Shown one piece after another: positions 1 through 5,637 of a DNA stretch of 6,240 bases. The position numbers and the translations under genes were made by a program. The notes beneath the pieces are model-generated. The model ran no database searches. It worked only from the letters and a program-made list of their open reading frames with translations, and was not told the DNA's origin. The DNA is taken from the NCBI GenBank assembly GCA_964588705.1, contig CAZPQV010000099.1, positions 1-6,240 on the forward strand, written 5' to 3'. Numbering within the stretch: the first letter of the stretch is position 1; each line of letters begins with the position of its first letter. The stretch comes from CAZPQV01 sp964588705 (GTDB lineage Bacteria > Bacteroidota > Bacteroidia > Flavobacteriales > Weeksellaceae).

Positions 1-1
1 T

Positions 2-490
2 CTCGGAATCTGCAACGGTTTTCAGGCGCTCGTAAAATCCGGGCTACTTCCTTATGGAGAAATCCGTGATCTGGATGCGAATTCACCAACTTTGGCCCAC
101 AATGCCATCGGAAGACATATCTCGCAAATGGTGAATGTAAAAGTGGTAAACGATGATTCTCCTTGGTTGAAAGGAACGAAAGATCAGATTTTTACCATTC
201 CGATTTCACACGGTGAAGGCCGTTTTATGGCTTCGGAAGAAGTGTTGACCGAACTTTACAAAAACGGTCAAATCGCAACGCAGTACGTTGATTTGGATGG
301 AAATGTCGCTCATGGAATGCCGTTTAATCCGAATAATTCACTATTTGGAATTGAAGGAATTACCTCTCTCGACGGAAAAATCTACGGAAGAATGGGACAC
401 ACAGAACGTTTCTCTGAAGGTCTCATGAAAAATATTCCGGATGCGAATTACCACAATATATTCAAAAACGGGGTTGAGTATTTTAAGTAG
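2..490 (+). CDS. purL: Phosphoribosylformylglycinamidine synthase, C-terminal glutaminase domain (5'-truncated by window)
   Basis: The open frame enters from the left edge and ends at TAG 488-490, giving the last 162 residues of the protein. The class I glutamine amidotransferase domain is clear. The nucleophile-elbow motif G-I-C-N-G-F-Q places the catalytic Cys at codon 11-13. S-H-G-E-G-R-F follows, and G-H-T-E-R supplies the catalytic His (398-400) and Glu (404-406). In the family this domain releases ammonia from glutamine, which the synthetase domain uses to convert FGAR to FGAM in step 4 of cytoplasmic de novo purine synthesis. The ending I-E-G-I-T-S-x-D-G-K-I-x-G-R-M-G-H-T-E-R with the tail N-G-V-E-Y-F resembles the long single-chain PurL found in Bacteroidota and clostridia (about 1200 residues). 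I therefore call purL; a separate small PurQ subunit (about 220 residues) is the alternative and cannot be excluded because the upstream part is missing. The codon at 92 (TTG) is internal and not a start. Confidence 0.9.
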   Translation, partial: LGICNGFQALVKSGLLPYGEIRDLDANSPTLAHNAIGRHISQMVNVKVVNDDSPWLKGTKDQIFTIPISHGEGRFMASEEVLTELYKNGQIATQYVDLDGNVAHGMPFNPNNSLFGIEGITSLDGKIYGRMGHTERFSEGLMKNIPDANYHNIFKNGVEYFK

Positions 491-519
491 TCGGAAGATG
501 GAAGTCTGAAGACGGAAGA
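491..519. repeat. Purine-rich degenerate GGAAG/GAAG repeat
   Basis: Directly after the purL stop the sequence repeats a GAAG-type motif about every 8-10 bases (CGGAAGATGGAAG, then TCTGAAGACGGAAG). It has no coding frame of note. Similar purine-rich imperfect repeats are, to my recollection, common in intergenic DNA of flavobacteria. No function can be assigned. Confidence 0.45.
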
Positions 520-536
520 AAACTTTACATGAATAG

Positions 537-563
537 GAGCGGGCTTTAGCCCGCTCTATTTTT
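537..563 (+). terminator. Intrinsic terminator after purL
   Basis: A perfect 8-bp stem (GAGCGGGC 537-544, GCCCGCTC 549-556) closes a TTTA loop and is followed by TATTTTT (557-563). It lies 46 bases after the purL stop. It is strongly GC-rich against its surroundings. The palindrome could also be a copy of a dispersed element that has been recruited as a terminator. Confidence 0.75.
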
Positions 564-610
564 GTAGTGTCATTGGCTTTAGTTAAAATTTATTCGTGAA
601 TTTGTGGCAA

Positions 611-741
611 AAAAATCTGTGTAAATCCGCGTAATCTGTGTGTAAAATAACCGAAAGTGAAAGAAAAATCCGCGTAATCAGAGCAATCTGCGGGAAGGAA
701 AAAACCGAAGTTAAAAGAAAAATCTGCTAAATCCCTGCCTG
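611..741. repeat. Degenerate tandem repeat, about 53-54 bp period, 2.4 copies
   Basis: Three successive units begin with AAAAATCTG or AAAAATCCG: 611-663 (53 bp), 664-717 (54 bp) and a partial unit at 718-741. Full units share the order AAAAATCyGyGTAA, then an AATCTGyG block, then ACCGAAGT and a terminal AAAAG or GAAAG. Inside each unit the shorter motif AATCnGnG recurs, so the array is repetitive at two scales. It fills most of the gene-free stretch 491-762 between purL and the convergent dgkA. No plausible protein is encoded on either strand. It may be a decayed intergenic element; the function is unknown. Confidence 0.6.
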
Positions 742-753
742 ACGACAGACAGG
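734..753. repeat. CCTGCCTG palindrome beside the dgkA 3' end
   Basis: An inverted repeat, CCTGCCTG (734-741) and CAGACAGG (746-753), has a 4-base loop and one mismatch in eight pairs. It lies 9 bases past the dgkA stop on that gene's downstream side, so it could fold in the dgkA transcript. No uninterrupted U-tract follows on the minus strand (GATTTAG comes first), so I do not call it a definite terminator. Confidence 0.45.
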
Positions 754-762
754 TGCGTGAGC

Positions 763-1116
763 CTAAAACACATACTTCCAATACACCAAAACCCCAACAA
801 TCACCGCACAAAACGCTGCCAAAAGAACTGCACCTGCTGCAATATCCTTTATAAATCCAATCCTTTCATCAAAATCCGGATTAATAAAATCACAGATTTT
901 TTCGATCGCTGTATTTAGAATTTCAGTCACCAAAACGAAAAACATCACGATGATGATTAAAGCGGTATCGAGTTCATTCAAACCAAAAAAAACAATCAGA
1001 AACAGATTGACAATCAATGCAAAAAGATGAATTTGAAAATTTCTTTCGGTTCGCATCATCCCAAAAATTCCCCGGAATGCATTACCAAAACTTTTATGAA
1101 TTGGAGGTTTTCTCAT
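763..1116 (-). CDS. dgkA: Diacylglycerol/undecaprenol kinase family membrane protein
   Basis: This 117-residue integral inner-membrane protein belongs to the DgkA family. The family phosphorylates diacylglycerol or undecaprenol with ATP, feeding lipids back to phosphatidate or undecaprenyl phosphate. The signature T-E-I-L-N-T-A-I-E matches the E. coli DgkA active-site block. Glu65, Asn68 and Glu72 have the spacing of E. coli Glu69/Asn72/Glu76, Glu24 lies 41 residues before Glu65 as Glu28 does in E. coli, and Lys90-Asp91 precede A-A-G-A-V. Three membrane segments are visible, near residues 29-45, 50-68 and 92-113, after a basic N-terminus. The K-D-x-A-A-G-A-V form resembles the Gram-positive undecaprenol kinases more than E. 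coli DgkA, so the lipid substrate is uncertain. Length is normal for the family. The ATG at 1116 is the only start that keeps the N-terminal amphipathic region, and it sits 7 bases after a strong promoter box. The gene is divergent from dnaN. Confidence 0.92.
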   Translation of the reverse strand: MRKPPIHKSFGNAFRGIFGMMRTERNFQIHLFALIVNLFLIVFFGLNELDTALIIIVMFFVLVTEILNTAIEKICDFINPDFDERIGFIKDIAAGAVLLAAFCAVIVGVLVYWKYVF

Positions 1117-1123
1117 TATTTAA

Positions 1124-1155
1124 CAAAGATATTATTTAAACATAACAGCCGCAAA
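1124..1155 (-). promoter_or_regulatory. dgkA promoter, TTTG-N20-TATCTTTG
   Basis: On the minus strand TTTG (1155-1152) is followed after 20 bases by TATCTTTG (1131-1124), a perfect TAnnTTTG box. This matches the -33/-7 architecture known for Bacteroidota sigma-70-type promoters. Only 7 bases separate the box from the dgkA ATG, so the transcript should start at, or within a few bases of, the start codon. Confidence 0.7.
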
Positions 1156-1319
1156 GAAAAGCATGAATTTCACAAATCATGAGTCAAAAATAATCAGAAT
1201 GAATCTTGAGTTCTTCATGTAAAATGTCTTGTTTTATTGTGCTTTAAAAAAAGCAATTATTTTAATGATTATTGTTGATAACTCCGTCTTTTAATTTTCT
1301 CTTTTCGTCTTCAATTTCA

Positions 1320-1327
1320 TATATTTG
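1320..1327 (+). promoter_or_regulatory. Putative dnaN -7 box (TATATTTG)
   Basis: TATATTTG fits the Bacteroidota TAnnTTTG consensus exactly and ends 19 bases before the dnaN ATG. No good TTG element is present at the expected -33 distance (only TTTTC near 1295), so this rests on the -7 match and its position. Confidence 0.55.
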
Positions 1328-1346
1328 TCAAAATAATAATTAATCT

Positions 1347-2474
1347 ATGAAGTTTATTGTTTCGAGTGGAGAATTGCAGAAGGCGCTGCAAACGGTTAGT
1401 GGTGTGATTTCCAGCTCACAGTCAAGACCGATACTGGAAAACTATCTTTTCGAATTAGAAGAAAATAACTTAAAAATAACAGCTTCCGACGGTGAAACTA
1501 CTTTGGTTACAACAGTGGAGGTGAAGTCTGATGATACAGGAAAATTTGCGGTTCCTGCAAAAATTTTCCAGGATTTCGTGAAAACTTATGGCGAACAGCC
1601 GCTGACACTTTCTGTAAAAGACAATGCGGAAGGAACAGGAAGCCTGCTTGAAATTCTCGACGAAAAAGACAACTTCGCAGTAGCGCTTGACAATGCTGAA
1701 GATTACCCGGAACTTCCTGAATTCGACGCTGCACAAAGTGTGAAAATTCCTGCTGGAGTGCTTTCAGAAGCCTTAACCAATACACTTTTTGCAACTTCAA
1801 ACGATTCGCTTCGTCCGGTAATGACTGGTGTTCTGTTTCAGTTTGGCGAGGATGAAACCAATTTCGTTTCAACCGATTCGCACAGGCTGGTTGTTTACAA
1901 AAGAAAAGACCTTATTGCAGAACCGATGGAATTCATTATGCCGAAAAAACCATTGAATATTTTCAAAAATATTCTGGCTAATTCCAATGATGATGTGACG
2001 ATTGAGTTCAATGAAAATATGGCGAAATTCACTTTCGGAAACAATGTTTGGATTTGTAGATTAATTGATGGGAAATACCCGAACTATTCCGCGGTAATTC
2101 CAAAGGAAAACCCGAATGTGCTGACGATTAACAGAAACCTTCTTCTGAATGCCATCAGAAGAGCATCGATTATGTCGAACAAATCAACGAATCAGGTGCG
2201 TTTCAAACTATCCGGAAATATTCTTCATCTTCACGCTGAGGATACCGAATATGCAAACAAGGCAGATATGCAGATTCCTTGTGATTACAACGGTGATGAT
2301 ATCAATATCGGATTCAGTTCAAAATTCCTTACAGAAATGCTTTCTGTTTTAGGTTCAGACGATATTACGATGAAAATGTCTCAGCCAAACCGTCCGGGAA
2401 TCGTAGAGCCGGTAGATGGACTGGAAGAAAACGAAAATCTTTTGATGCTTTCTATGCCGGTAATCGGGATGTAA
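1347..2474 (+). CDS. dnaN: DNA polymerase III subunit beta (sliding clamp)
   Basis: This complete 375-residue beta clamp has the usual length of 365-380. The family forms a ring-shaped dimer around DNA, is loaded by the clamp loader, and tethers DNA polymerase III and repair partners through a hydrophobic pocket. The protein begins M-K-F-I-V-S-S-G-E-L-Q-K-A-L, the typical first helix of domain 1. Domain 2 shows R-P-V-M-T-G-V-L-F (156-164) and T-D-S-H-R-L-V (176-182). The domain 2/3 region has D-G-K-Y-P-N-Y (241-247) before V-I-P. It ends L-S-M-P-V-I-G-M, a variant of the M-P-x-(R/hydrophobic) C-terminus that lines the partner pocket. The start at 1347 is set by family alignment and a TAnnTTTG box 19 bases upstream; no Shine-Dalgarno is visible. 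dnaN stands alone here, with no dnaA or recF beside it, which is common in Bacteroidota. A strong terminator follows the stop. Confidence 0.97.
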   Translation: MKFIVSSGELQKALQTVSGVISSSQSRPILENYLFELEENNLKITASDGETTLVTTVEVKSDDTGKFAVPAKIFQDFVKTYGEQPLTLSVKDNAEGTGSLLEILDEKDNFAVALDNAEDYPELPEFDAAQSVKIPAGVLSEALTNTLFATSNDSLRPVMTGVLFQFGEDETNFVSTDSHRLVVYKRKDLIAEPMEFIMPKKPLNIFKNILANSNDDVTIEFNENMAKFTFGNNVWICRLIDGKYPNYSAVIPKENPNVLTINRNLLLNAIRRASIMSNKSTNQVRFKLSGNILHLHAEDTEYANKADMQIPCDYNGDDINIGFSSKFLTEMLSVLGSDDITMKMSQPNRPGIVEPVDGLEENENLLMLSMPVIGM

Positions 2475-2510
2475 TTTCCACGATTCAATAAAAAAGTAAA
2501 AACATAAATA

Positions 2511-2543
2511 GAGGTCTGAAAGTTTTTCGGGCCTCATTTTTTT
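2511..2543 (+). terminator. Intrinsic terminator after dnaN
   Basis: The stem starts with GAGGTCTGAA (2511-2520) and closes with TTCGGGCCTC (2526-2535). It forms about 10 pairs including two G-T wobbles, with a 5-base loop, and is followed by seven T (2537-2543). It is 36 bases past the dnaN stop and ends only 4 bases before the next gene's ATG at 2548, so it may also act on the 5' end of that gene's transcript. Confidence 0.8.
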
Positions 2544-2547
2544 AATT

Positions 2548-3012
2548 ATGATTATACCACAACAGCTAAAGCGCGATTTCGAACATACCAAGAGAAAAAC
2601 CGGTAACGACGAGGTTTATCACAAAGTGATGAAATCTGATTTTGCGGAATATGGCGGATTCTGCGATTTGTATTTAGATGCAGTGAATGGGCAGATTGAA
2701 ACCTCCAAAGTGGTTTTGTTAAATGATTTTGTAGCGACTTATAAAACTTTTATTCCTGAAATTTTAGATTATTTAAACAACAGTCTCACTCCCTTTGAAA
2801 AGAAAATTAAATGGTTGATTGACCGTGCAAAATTCACCATTGATGTGATTGATATTCCTGCAGAAAATTCGAAATATGATCTGGTGATGATTTGTGGTAA
2901 AAGTTATAATTTTTTCTTTGTGAAAGGAGAAATTGCACTTCGTGTTGAGTTTAAAGACAATGCAATAAAGAGCATCCAACGAAAATCTGATATTACTAAA
3001 GATAATGGCTAA
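2548..3012 (+). CDS. Uncharacterised small cytoplasmic protein
   Basis: I do not recognise this 154-residue protein. It has no signal peptide, membrane segment or known catalytic motif. The N-terminus (residues 7-30) is charged and probably helical. The middle (about 58-95) alternates helix-like hydrophobic and basic stretches. The C-terminal part (about 96-145) has a strand-like pattern (T-I-D-V-I-D-I, D-L-V-M-I-C-G, Y-N-F-F-F-V, A-L-R-V-E-F) ending in basic residues, suggesting a compact alpha/beta domain. The layout faintly recalls small DUF families found in immunity or regulatory proteins, but I cannot name one. The codon use resembles its neighbours, so it appears resident rather than recently acquired. 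The ATG at 2548 lies 4 bases after the dnaN terminator's T-tract, leaving no room for a promoter between them. Expression may depend on read-through from dnaN, a promoter inside the dnaN 3' end, or a later start (Met28, Lys-Val-Met). The stop is 99 bases before pheT. Confidence 0.75.
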   Translation: MIIPQQLKRDFEHTKRKTGNDEVYHKVMKSDFAEYGGFCDLYLDAVNGQIETSKVVLLNDFVATYKTFIPEILDYLNNSLTPFEKKIKWLIDRAKFTIDVIDIPAENSKYDLVMICGKSYNFFFVKGEIALRVEFKDNAIKSIQRKSDITKDNG

Positions 3013-3072
3013 TGCTGTTCAGTTTTTTGTGTAAAATTCCCGATATTTGCAACTTATTCAGACTCATAAAAT

Positions 3073-3102
3073 ATCTGAAATCTTAAATTTGTCATCTGAA
3101 AT
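3073..3102. repeat. Two direct ATCTGAAAT repeats flanking the pheT -7 box
   Basis: ATCTGAAAT occurs at 3073-3081 and again at 3094-3102, a period of 21 bp or about two helical turns, with the putative -7 box of pheT in between. This spacing would suit a regulator binding on one DNA face. It could equally be a remnant of AT-rich imperfect repeats common between flavobacterial genes. Confidence 0.4.
3084..3091 (+). promoter_or_regulatory. Putative pheT -7 box (TAAATTTG)
   Basis: TAAATTTG matches TAnnTTTG exactly and ends 20 bases before the pheT ATG, nearly the same distance as at dnaN and the META lipoprotein gene. No clear -33 TTG is seen at the usual distance. A second, imperfect box (GATATTTG, 3042-3049) lies further upstream. 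Confidence 0.5.
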
Positions 3103-3111
3103 TTATAAGAA

Positions 3112-5508
3112 ATGAAAATCTCAAATAACTGGCTGAAAGAATACATCCAAACCGATTTGAAAACCGAAAAGATTGGTGAATTTCTTACCGATATTGGTTT
3201 GGAAGTGGAAGGCATTGAAAAATTTGAAAATATAAAAGGCGGGCTCGAAGGCGTTGTTGTAGGAAAAGTTCTCACCTGTGAAAAGCATCCGAACGCCGAT
3301 AAACTGAAGAAAACAACCGTAGATGTTGGAAACGGAAAGGTTCTGGAAATTGTTTGCGGTGCACCGAACGTTGATGCCGGACAAACCGTTCCTGTAGCGG
3401 TTGTTGGAACCAAAGTTTATAAAAATGGTGAAGAACTGGTGATGCAGAAAGTGAAAATTCGTGGTGAAGTTTCTGAGGGAATGATTTGCTCTGAAGATGA
3501 ACTTGGACTGAGCGATAATCACGATGGAATTTTGGTTTTGGATGAAGAAAAATTCAAAGTAGGAGACAATTTTGCAGATTATTTCGATATTGTAAGCGAT
3601 GAGGTTTACGAAATCGGATTAACGCCGAACCGAACGGATGCGATGTCGCATTTTGGTGTTGCGAGGGACTTGAATGCATTTCTTACATCCAATGGTATGA
3701 AGCCGGAATATGAAAAGCCGGTTTCACAAACTTTAGATATTCAGGGAGAAACTGATTTTCAACTGGAAGTTGAAGACAGCGAGCTTTGCCCAAGATATAT
3801 TGGTGCAGTCATTGAAAATGTAACGGTAGAAGAGTCTCCGGAATGGTTGCAAAACCGTTTGCAGGCGATTGGTTTAAGCCCAATAAATAATGTAGTAGAT
3901 ATCACCAATTATATTCTTCACGGACTTGGACAACCGCTTCACGCATTTGATGCAGATAAAATTTCAGGTAAAAAAGTGAAAGTTGGCGTGAATTCCGAAG
4001 GAACAAAATTCAAATCTTTGGATGGATTAGAGCGCACCTTGAACGGTTCTGAAATTATGATCAAAGACGGCGCCGATAATCCAATGTGTATCGCAGGTGT
4101 TTTCGGTGGAGAGAATTCGGGAGTTTCTGCGGAGACCAAAACTATTTTCCTTGAAAGTGCCTATTTCAATCCGGTTGCAGTGAGAAAAGGTGCTAAACAT
4201 CATGGTTTGAATACGGATGCCTCTTTCCGTTTCGAGAGAGGTGTTGATCCTAATAACGTGAGAACAGCCATCACTTATGCTATCAAATTGATTGAAGAAA
4301 TTACCGGTGGAAAAATGGTAGGTAACCTGCTGGAGCATTATCCAAAGAAAATAGAAGGTTATTATGTTGTACTGAGATACTCGATGCTGGATCAGATTTT
4401 AGGAATTAAAATTCATCGTGAGAAAGTAAAAGAAATCCTGAAATCACTTGAAATAAAAATTCTCAACGAAATCCCAAATGGACTGGAGCTTGAAGTTCCA
4501 ACGTTCAAAGCAGATGTCACAAGAGAGATTGATGTGATTGAAGAAATTCTTAGAATTTACGGATATAATAAAATCGATTCTCCTCAGAAAATTGCATTTA
4601 CCCCGGTAAAACTAAGTTTAGAAGATCAGGACGAACTTGAAAATTATTGGGCAAGAATGTTGCAGGGCAATGGTTTTAATGAAGTGATGAACAACTCGCT
4701 GACTTCTGTAAAAGACGAAACTGATGCAGTAAAACTGCTGAATCCTTTAAGCGGAGACCTTGCGTTCATGAGAAAATCGCTGATGGAAGGTTTGCTCGAA
4801 AATGCGGAATACAACATCAATCGTAAAACTTCTGATATCAAGTTTTTCGAAATTGGAAAAATTTATCATAAAAAGAAAAATTACGAAGAAAGAAAGCAGC
4901 TCGCACTTTTGGTAACCGGTCGCGATAAAGCAGAAAACTGGCTGATGCCGAAGTCTCAGACTGATTTTTATTATCTGAAAGGTTATGTTCAATTACTATT
5001 AAGCAGATTAAATTTAAATCTGGAAGAAAAACCAATTGAGGACGAGCGTTTTGCAGATGCGATTGAATTGGTTGCCGAAGGAAAAACACTGGCAAGACTT
5101 GGAAAAGTTTCTTTACAAATGTTGAAAGATGCCGATATTGAGCAGGATTGTTATTACGCTGAAATTGAGTTGGAAACAGCTCAAAATTTAAGAAACAATG
5201 ATAATCTGAAGTTTAAGGAGATTCCTAAATTCAACAGAATCAGAAGAGATTTGGCATTGTTGATTGATAAGAACTATTCTTACGCAGACCTTTACAAAAC
5301 GGCGAGAAAGAATCCTTCAAAATATCTGAAAGGGATTAACCTGTTTGATGTTTATGAAGGTACAAACCTTCCGGAAGGCAAGAAATCTTATGCAATGAGT
5401 TTCGAACTTCTTAACGAAGAAAAAACTTTGGAAGATAAAGATATTACCGAAGTAATGAACTCGCTGATCAATTCGTTCAAAAAAGAGTTTAATGCCGAGT
5501 TGAGATAA
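3112..5508 (+). CDS. pheT: Phenylalanine--tRNA ligase beta subunit
   Basis: This complete 798-residue chain matches the usual bacterial length of about 790-810. With PheS it forms the cytoplasmic alpha2-beta2 enzyme that charges tRNA(Phe). The beta chain binds tRNA and hydrolyses mischarged Tyr-tRNA(Phe), while catalysis lies in alpha. Domains in order are: N-terminal K-I-S-N-N-W-L; an OB-fold tRNA-binding domain from about 44 to 155 (H-P-N-A-D-K-L, C-G-A-P-N-V, S-E-G-M-I-C-S); the B3/B4 editing domain about 225-395, with G-Q-P-L-H-A-F-D (His277) and F-L-E-S-A (Glu348), which probably match known editing-site residues; the B5 domain about 416-488, ending R-I-Y-G-Y-N-K-I; a synthetase-like core about 490-700; and the ferredoxin-fold anticodon-binding domain about 704-798 (N-R-I-R-R-D-L-A, then G-K-K-S-Y-A-M-S-F). 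All domains appear intact. pheS is not adjacent, unlike the pheST operon of many bacteria. No T-box or leader-peptide attenuator is seen in the 99-bp upstream region. A terminator follows the stop. Confidence 0.97.
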   Translation: MKISNNWLKEYIQTDLKTEKIGEFLTDIGLEVEGIEKFENIKGGLEGVVVGKVLTCEKHPNADKLKKTTVDVGNGKVLEIVCGAPNVDAGQTVPVAVVGTKVYKNGEELVMQKVKIRGEVSEGMICSEDELGLSDNHDGILVLDEEKFKVGDNFADYFDIVSDEVYEIGLTPNRTDAMSHFGVARDLNAFLTSNGMKPEYEKPVSQTLDIQGETDFQLEVEDSELCPRYIGAVIENVTVEESPEWLQNRLQAIGLSPINNVVDITNYILHGLGQPLHAFDADKISGKKVKVGVNSEGTKFKSLDGLERTLNGSEIMIKDGADNPMCIAGVFGGENSGVSAETKTIFLESAYFNPVAVRKGAKHHGLNTDASFRFERGVDPNNVRTAITYAIKLIEEITGGKMVGNLLEHYPKKIEGYYVVLRYSMLDQILGIKIHREKVKEILKSLEIKILNEIPNGLELEVPTFKADVTREIDVIEEILRIYGYNKIDSPQKIAFTPVKLSLEDQDELENYWARMLQGNGFNEVMNNSLTSVKDETDAVKLLNPLSGDLAFMRKSLMEGLLENAEYNINRKTSDIKFFEIGKIYHKKKNYEERKQLALLVTGRDKAENWLMPKSQTDFYYLKGYVQLLLSRLNLNLEEKPIEDERFADAIELVAEGKTLARLGKVSLQMLKDADIEQDCYYAEIELETAQNLRNNDNLKFKEIPKFNRIRRDLALLIDKNYSYADLYKTARKNPSKYLKGINLFDVYEGTNLPEGKKSYAMSFELLNEEKTLEDKDITEVMNSLINSFKKEFNAELR

Positions 5509-5528
5509 AATCTTTTATAAATATTGTT

Positions 5529-5560
5529 AAAAGTGTTCCTGTTGGAACACTTTTTTCTTT
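5529..5560 (+). terminator. Intrinsic terminator after pheT
   Basis: A perfect 11-bp stem (AAAAGTGTTCC 5529-5539, GGAACACTTTT 5544-5554) with a TGTT loop runs into a T-rich tract (5551-5560, one C). It begins 20 bases after the pheT stop and insulates pheT from the lipoprotein gene downstream. Confidence 0.88.
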
Positions 5561-5571
5561 TCCAAGGAAAT

Positions 5572-5592
5572 AAACGGTGTGAAAAGCCGTTT
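5572..5592. repeat. Short inverted repeat upstream of the lipoprotein gene
   Basis: AAACGG (5572-5577) and CCGTTT (5587-5592) form a 6-bp stem with a 9-base spacer, just upstream of the -7-type box. Its right arm covers where a -33 element would lie, so it could be an operator. A chance hairpin is equally likely. Confidence 0.3.
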
Positions 5593-5609
5593 CAAAAAAT
5601 TATATTTCT

Positions 5610-5617
5610 TAAATTTG
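5610..5617 (+). promoter_or_regulatory. Putative -7 box of the META lipoprotein gene (TAAATTTG)
   Basis: TAAATTTG is an exact TAnnTTTG match ending 20 bases before the ATG at 5638. The gene follows a strong terminator, so it needs its own promoter. No TTG is present at the expected -33 distance. Confidence 0.5.
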
Positions 5618-5637
5618 AAATTCTATAACTCTTAGAA

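Larger units (their letters stand above)
1117..1346. other. Divergent intergenic region between dgkA and dnaN
   Basis: This 230-bp AT-rich spacer carries the dgkA promoter at its left end and a dnaN -7-type box at its right end. In between I see only a short imperfect inverted repeat (CATGAATTT / AAATCATG, 1162-1181) and a weak GCTTT-AAAA-AAAGC hairpin (1241-1254). No small gene or RNA could be supported. Confidence 0.6.

Noticed and set aside
611..741. CRISPR array
   Set aside because: The repeats are diverged, adjoin without unique spacers and are only 2.4 copies.
590..811. Minus-strand open frame of 73 codons
   Set aside because: It runs through the tandem repeat and the end of dgkA, and its product is a repetitive F/G-rich peptide created by the repeat. 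No domain or plausible start context.
1241..1254. GCTTT-AAAA-AAAGC hairpin in the dgkA-dnaN spacer
   Set aside because: Five-bp, AT-rich stem with no gene ending nearby and no clean T-tract; likely chance.
1273..1281. DnaA-box-like TGTTGATAA upstream of dnaN
   Set aside because: One mismatch from the DnaA box on the reverse strand, but it is a single site with no cluster, and such matches are expected by chance in AT-rich DNA. Not evidence of an origin.
1507..1872. Minus-strand open frame of 121 codons inside dnaN
   Set aside because: It lies antisense to a highly conserved gene; its product is low-complexity and matches nothing recognisable. A shadow of dnaN codon bias.
2149..2352. Plus-strand +1-frame open frame inside dnaN
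   Set aside because: Fully contained in dnaN in another frame, with no independent support.
3042..3049. GATATTTG as an alternative pheT promoter box
   Set aside because: One mismatch to TAnnTTTG, and the nearest TTTG upstream is only 12 bases away, too close for a -33 element. The perfect box at 3084 is preferred.
3054..3413. Minus-strand open frame of 119 codons over the pheT start
   Set aside because: Antisense to the conserved tRNA-binding domain of PheT and rich in S/T/P/F, as expected for a reversed coding frame.
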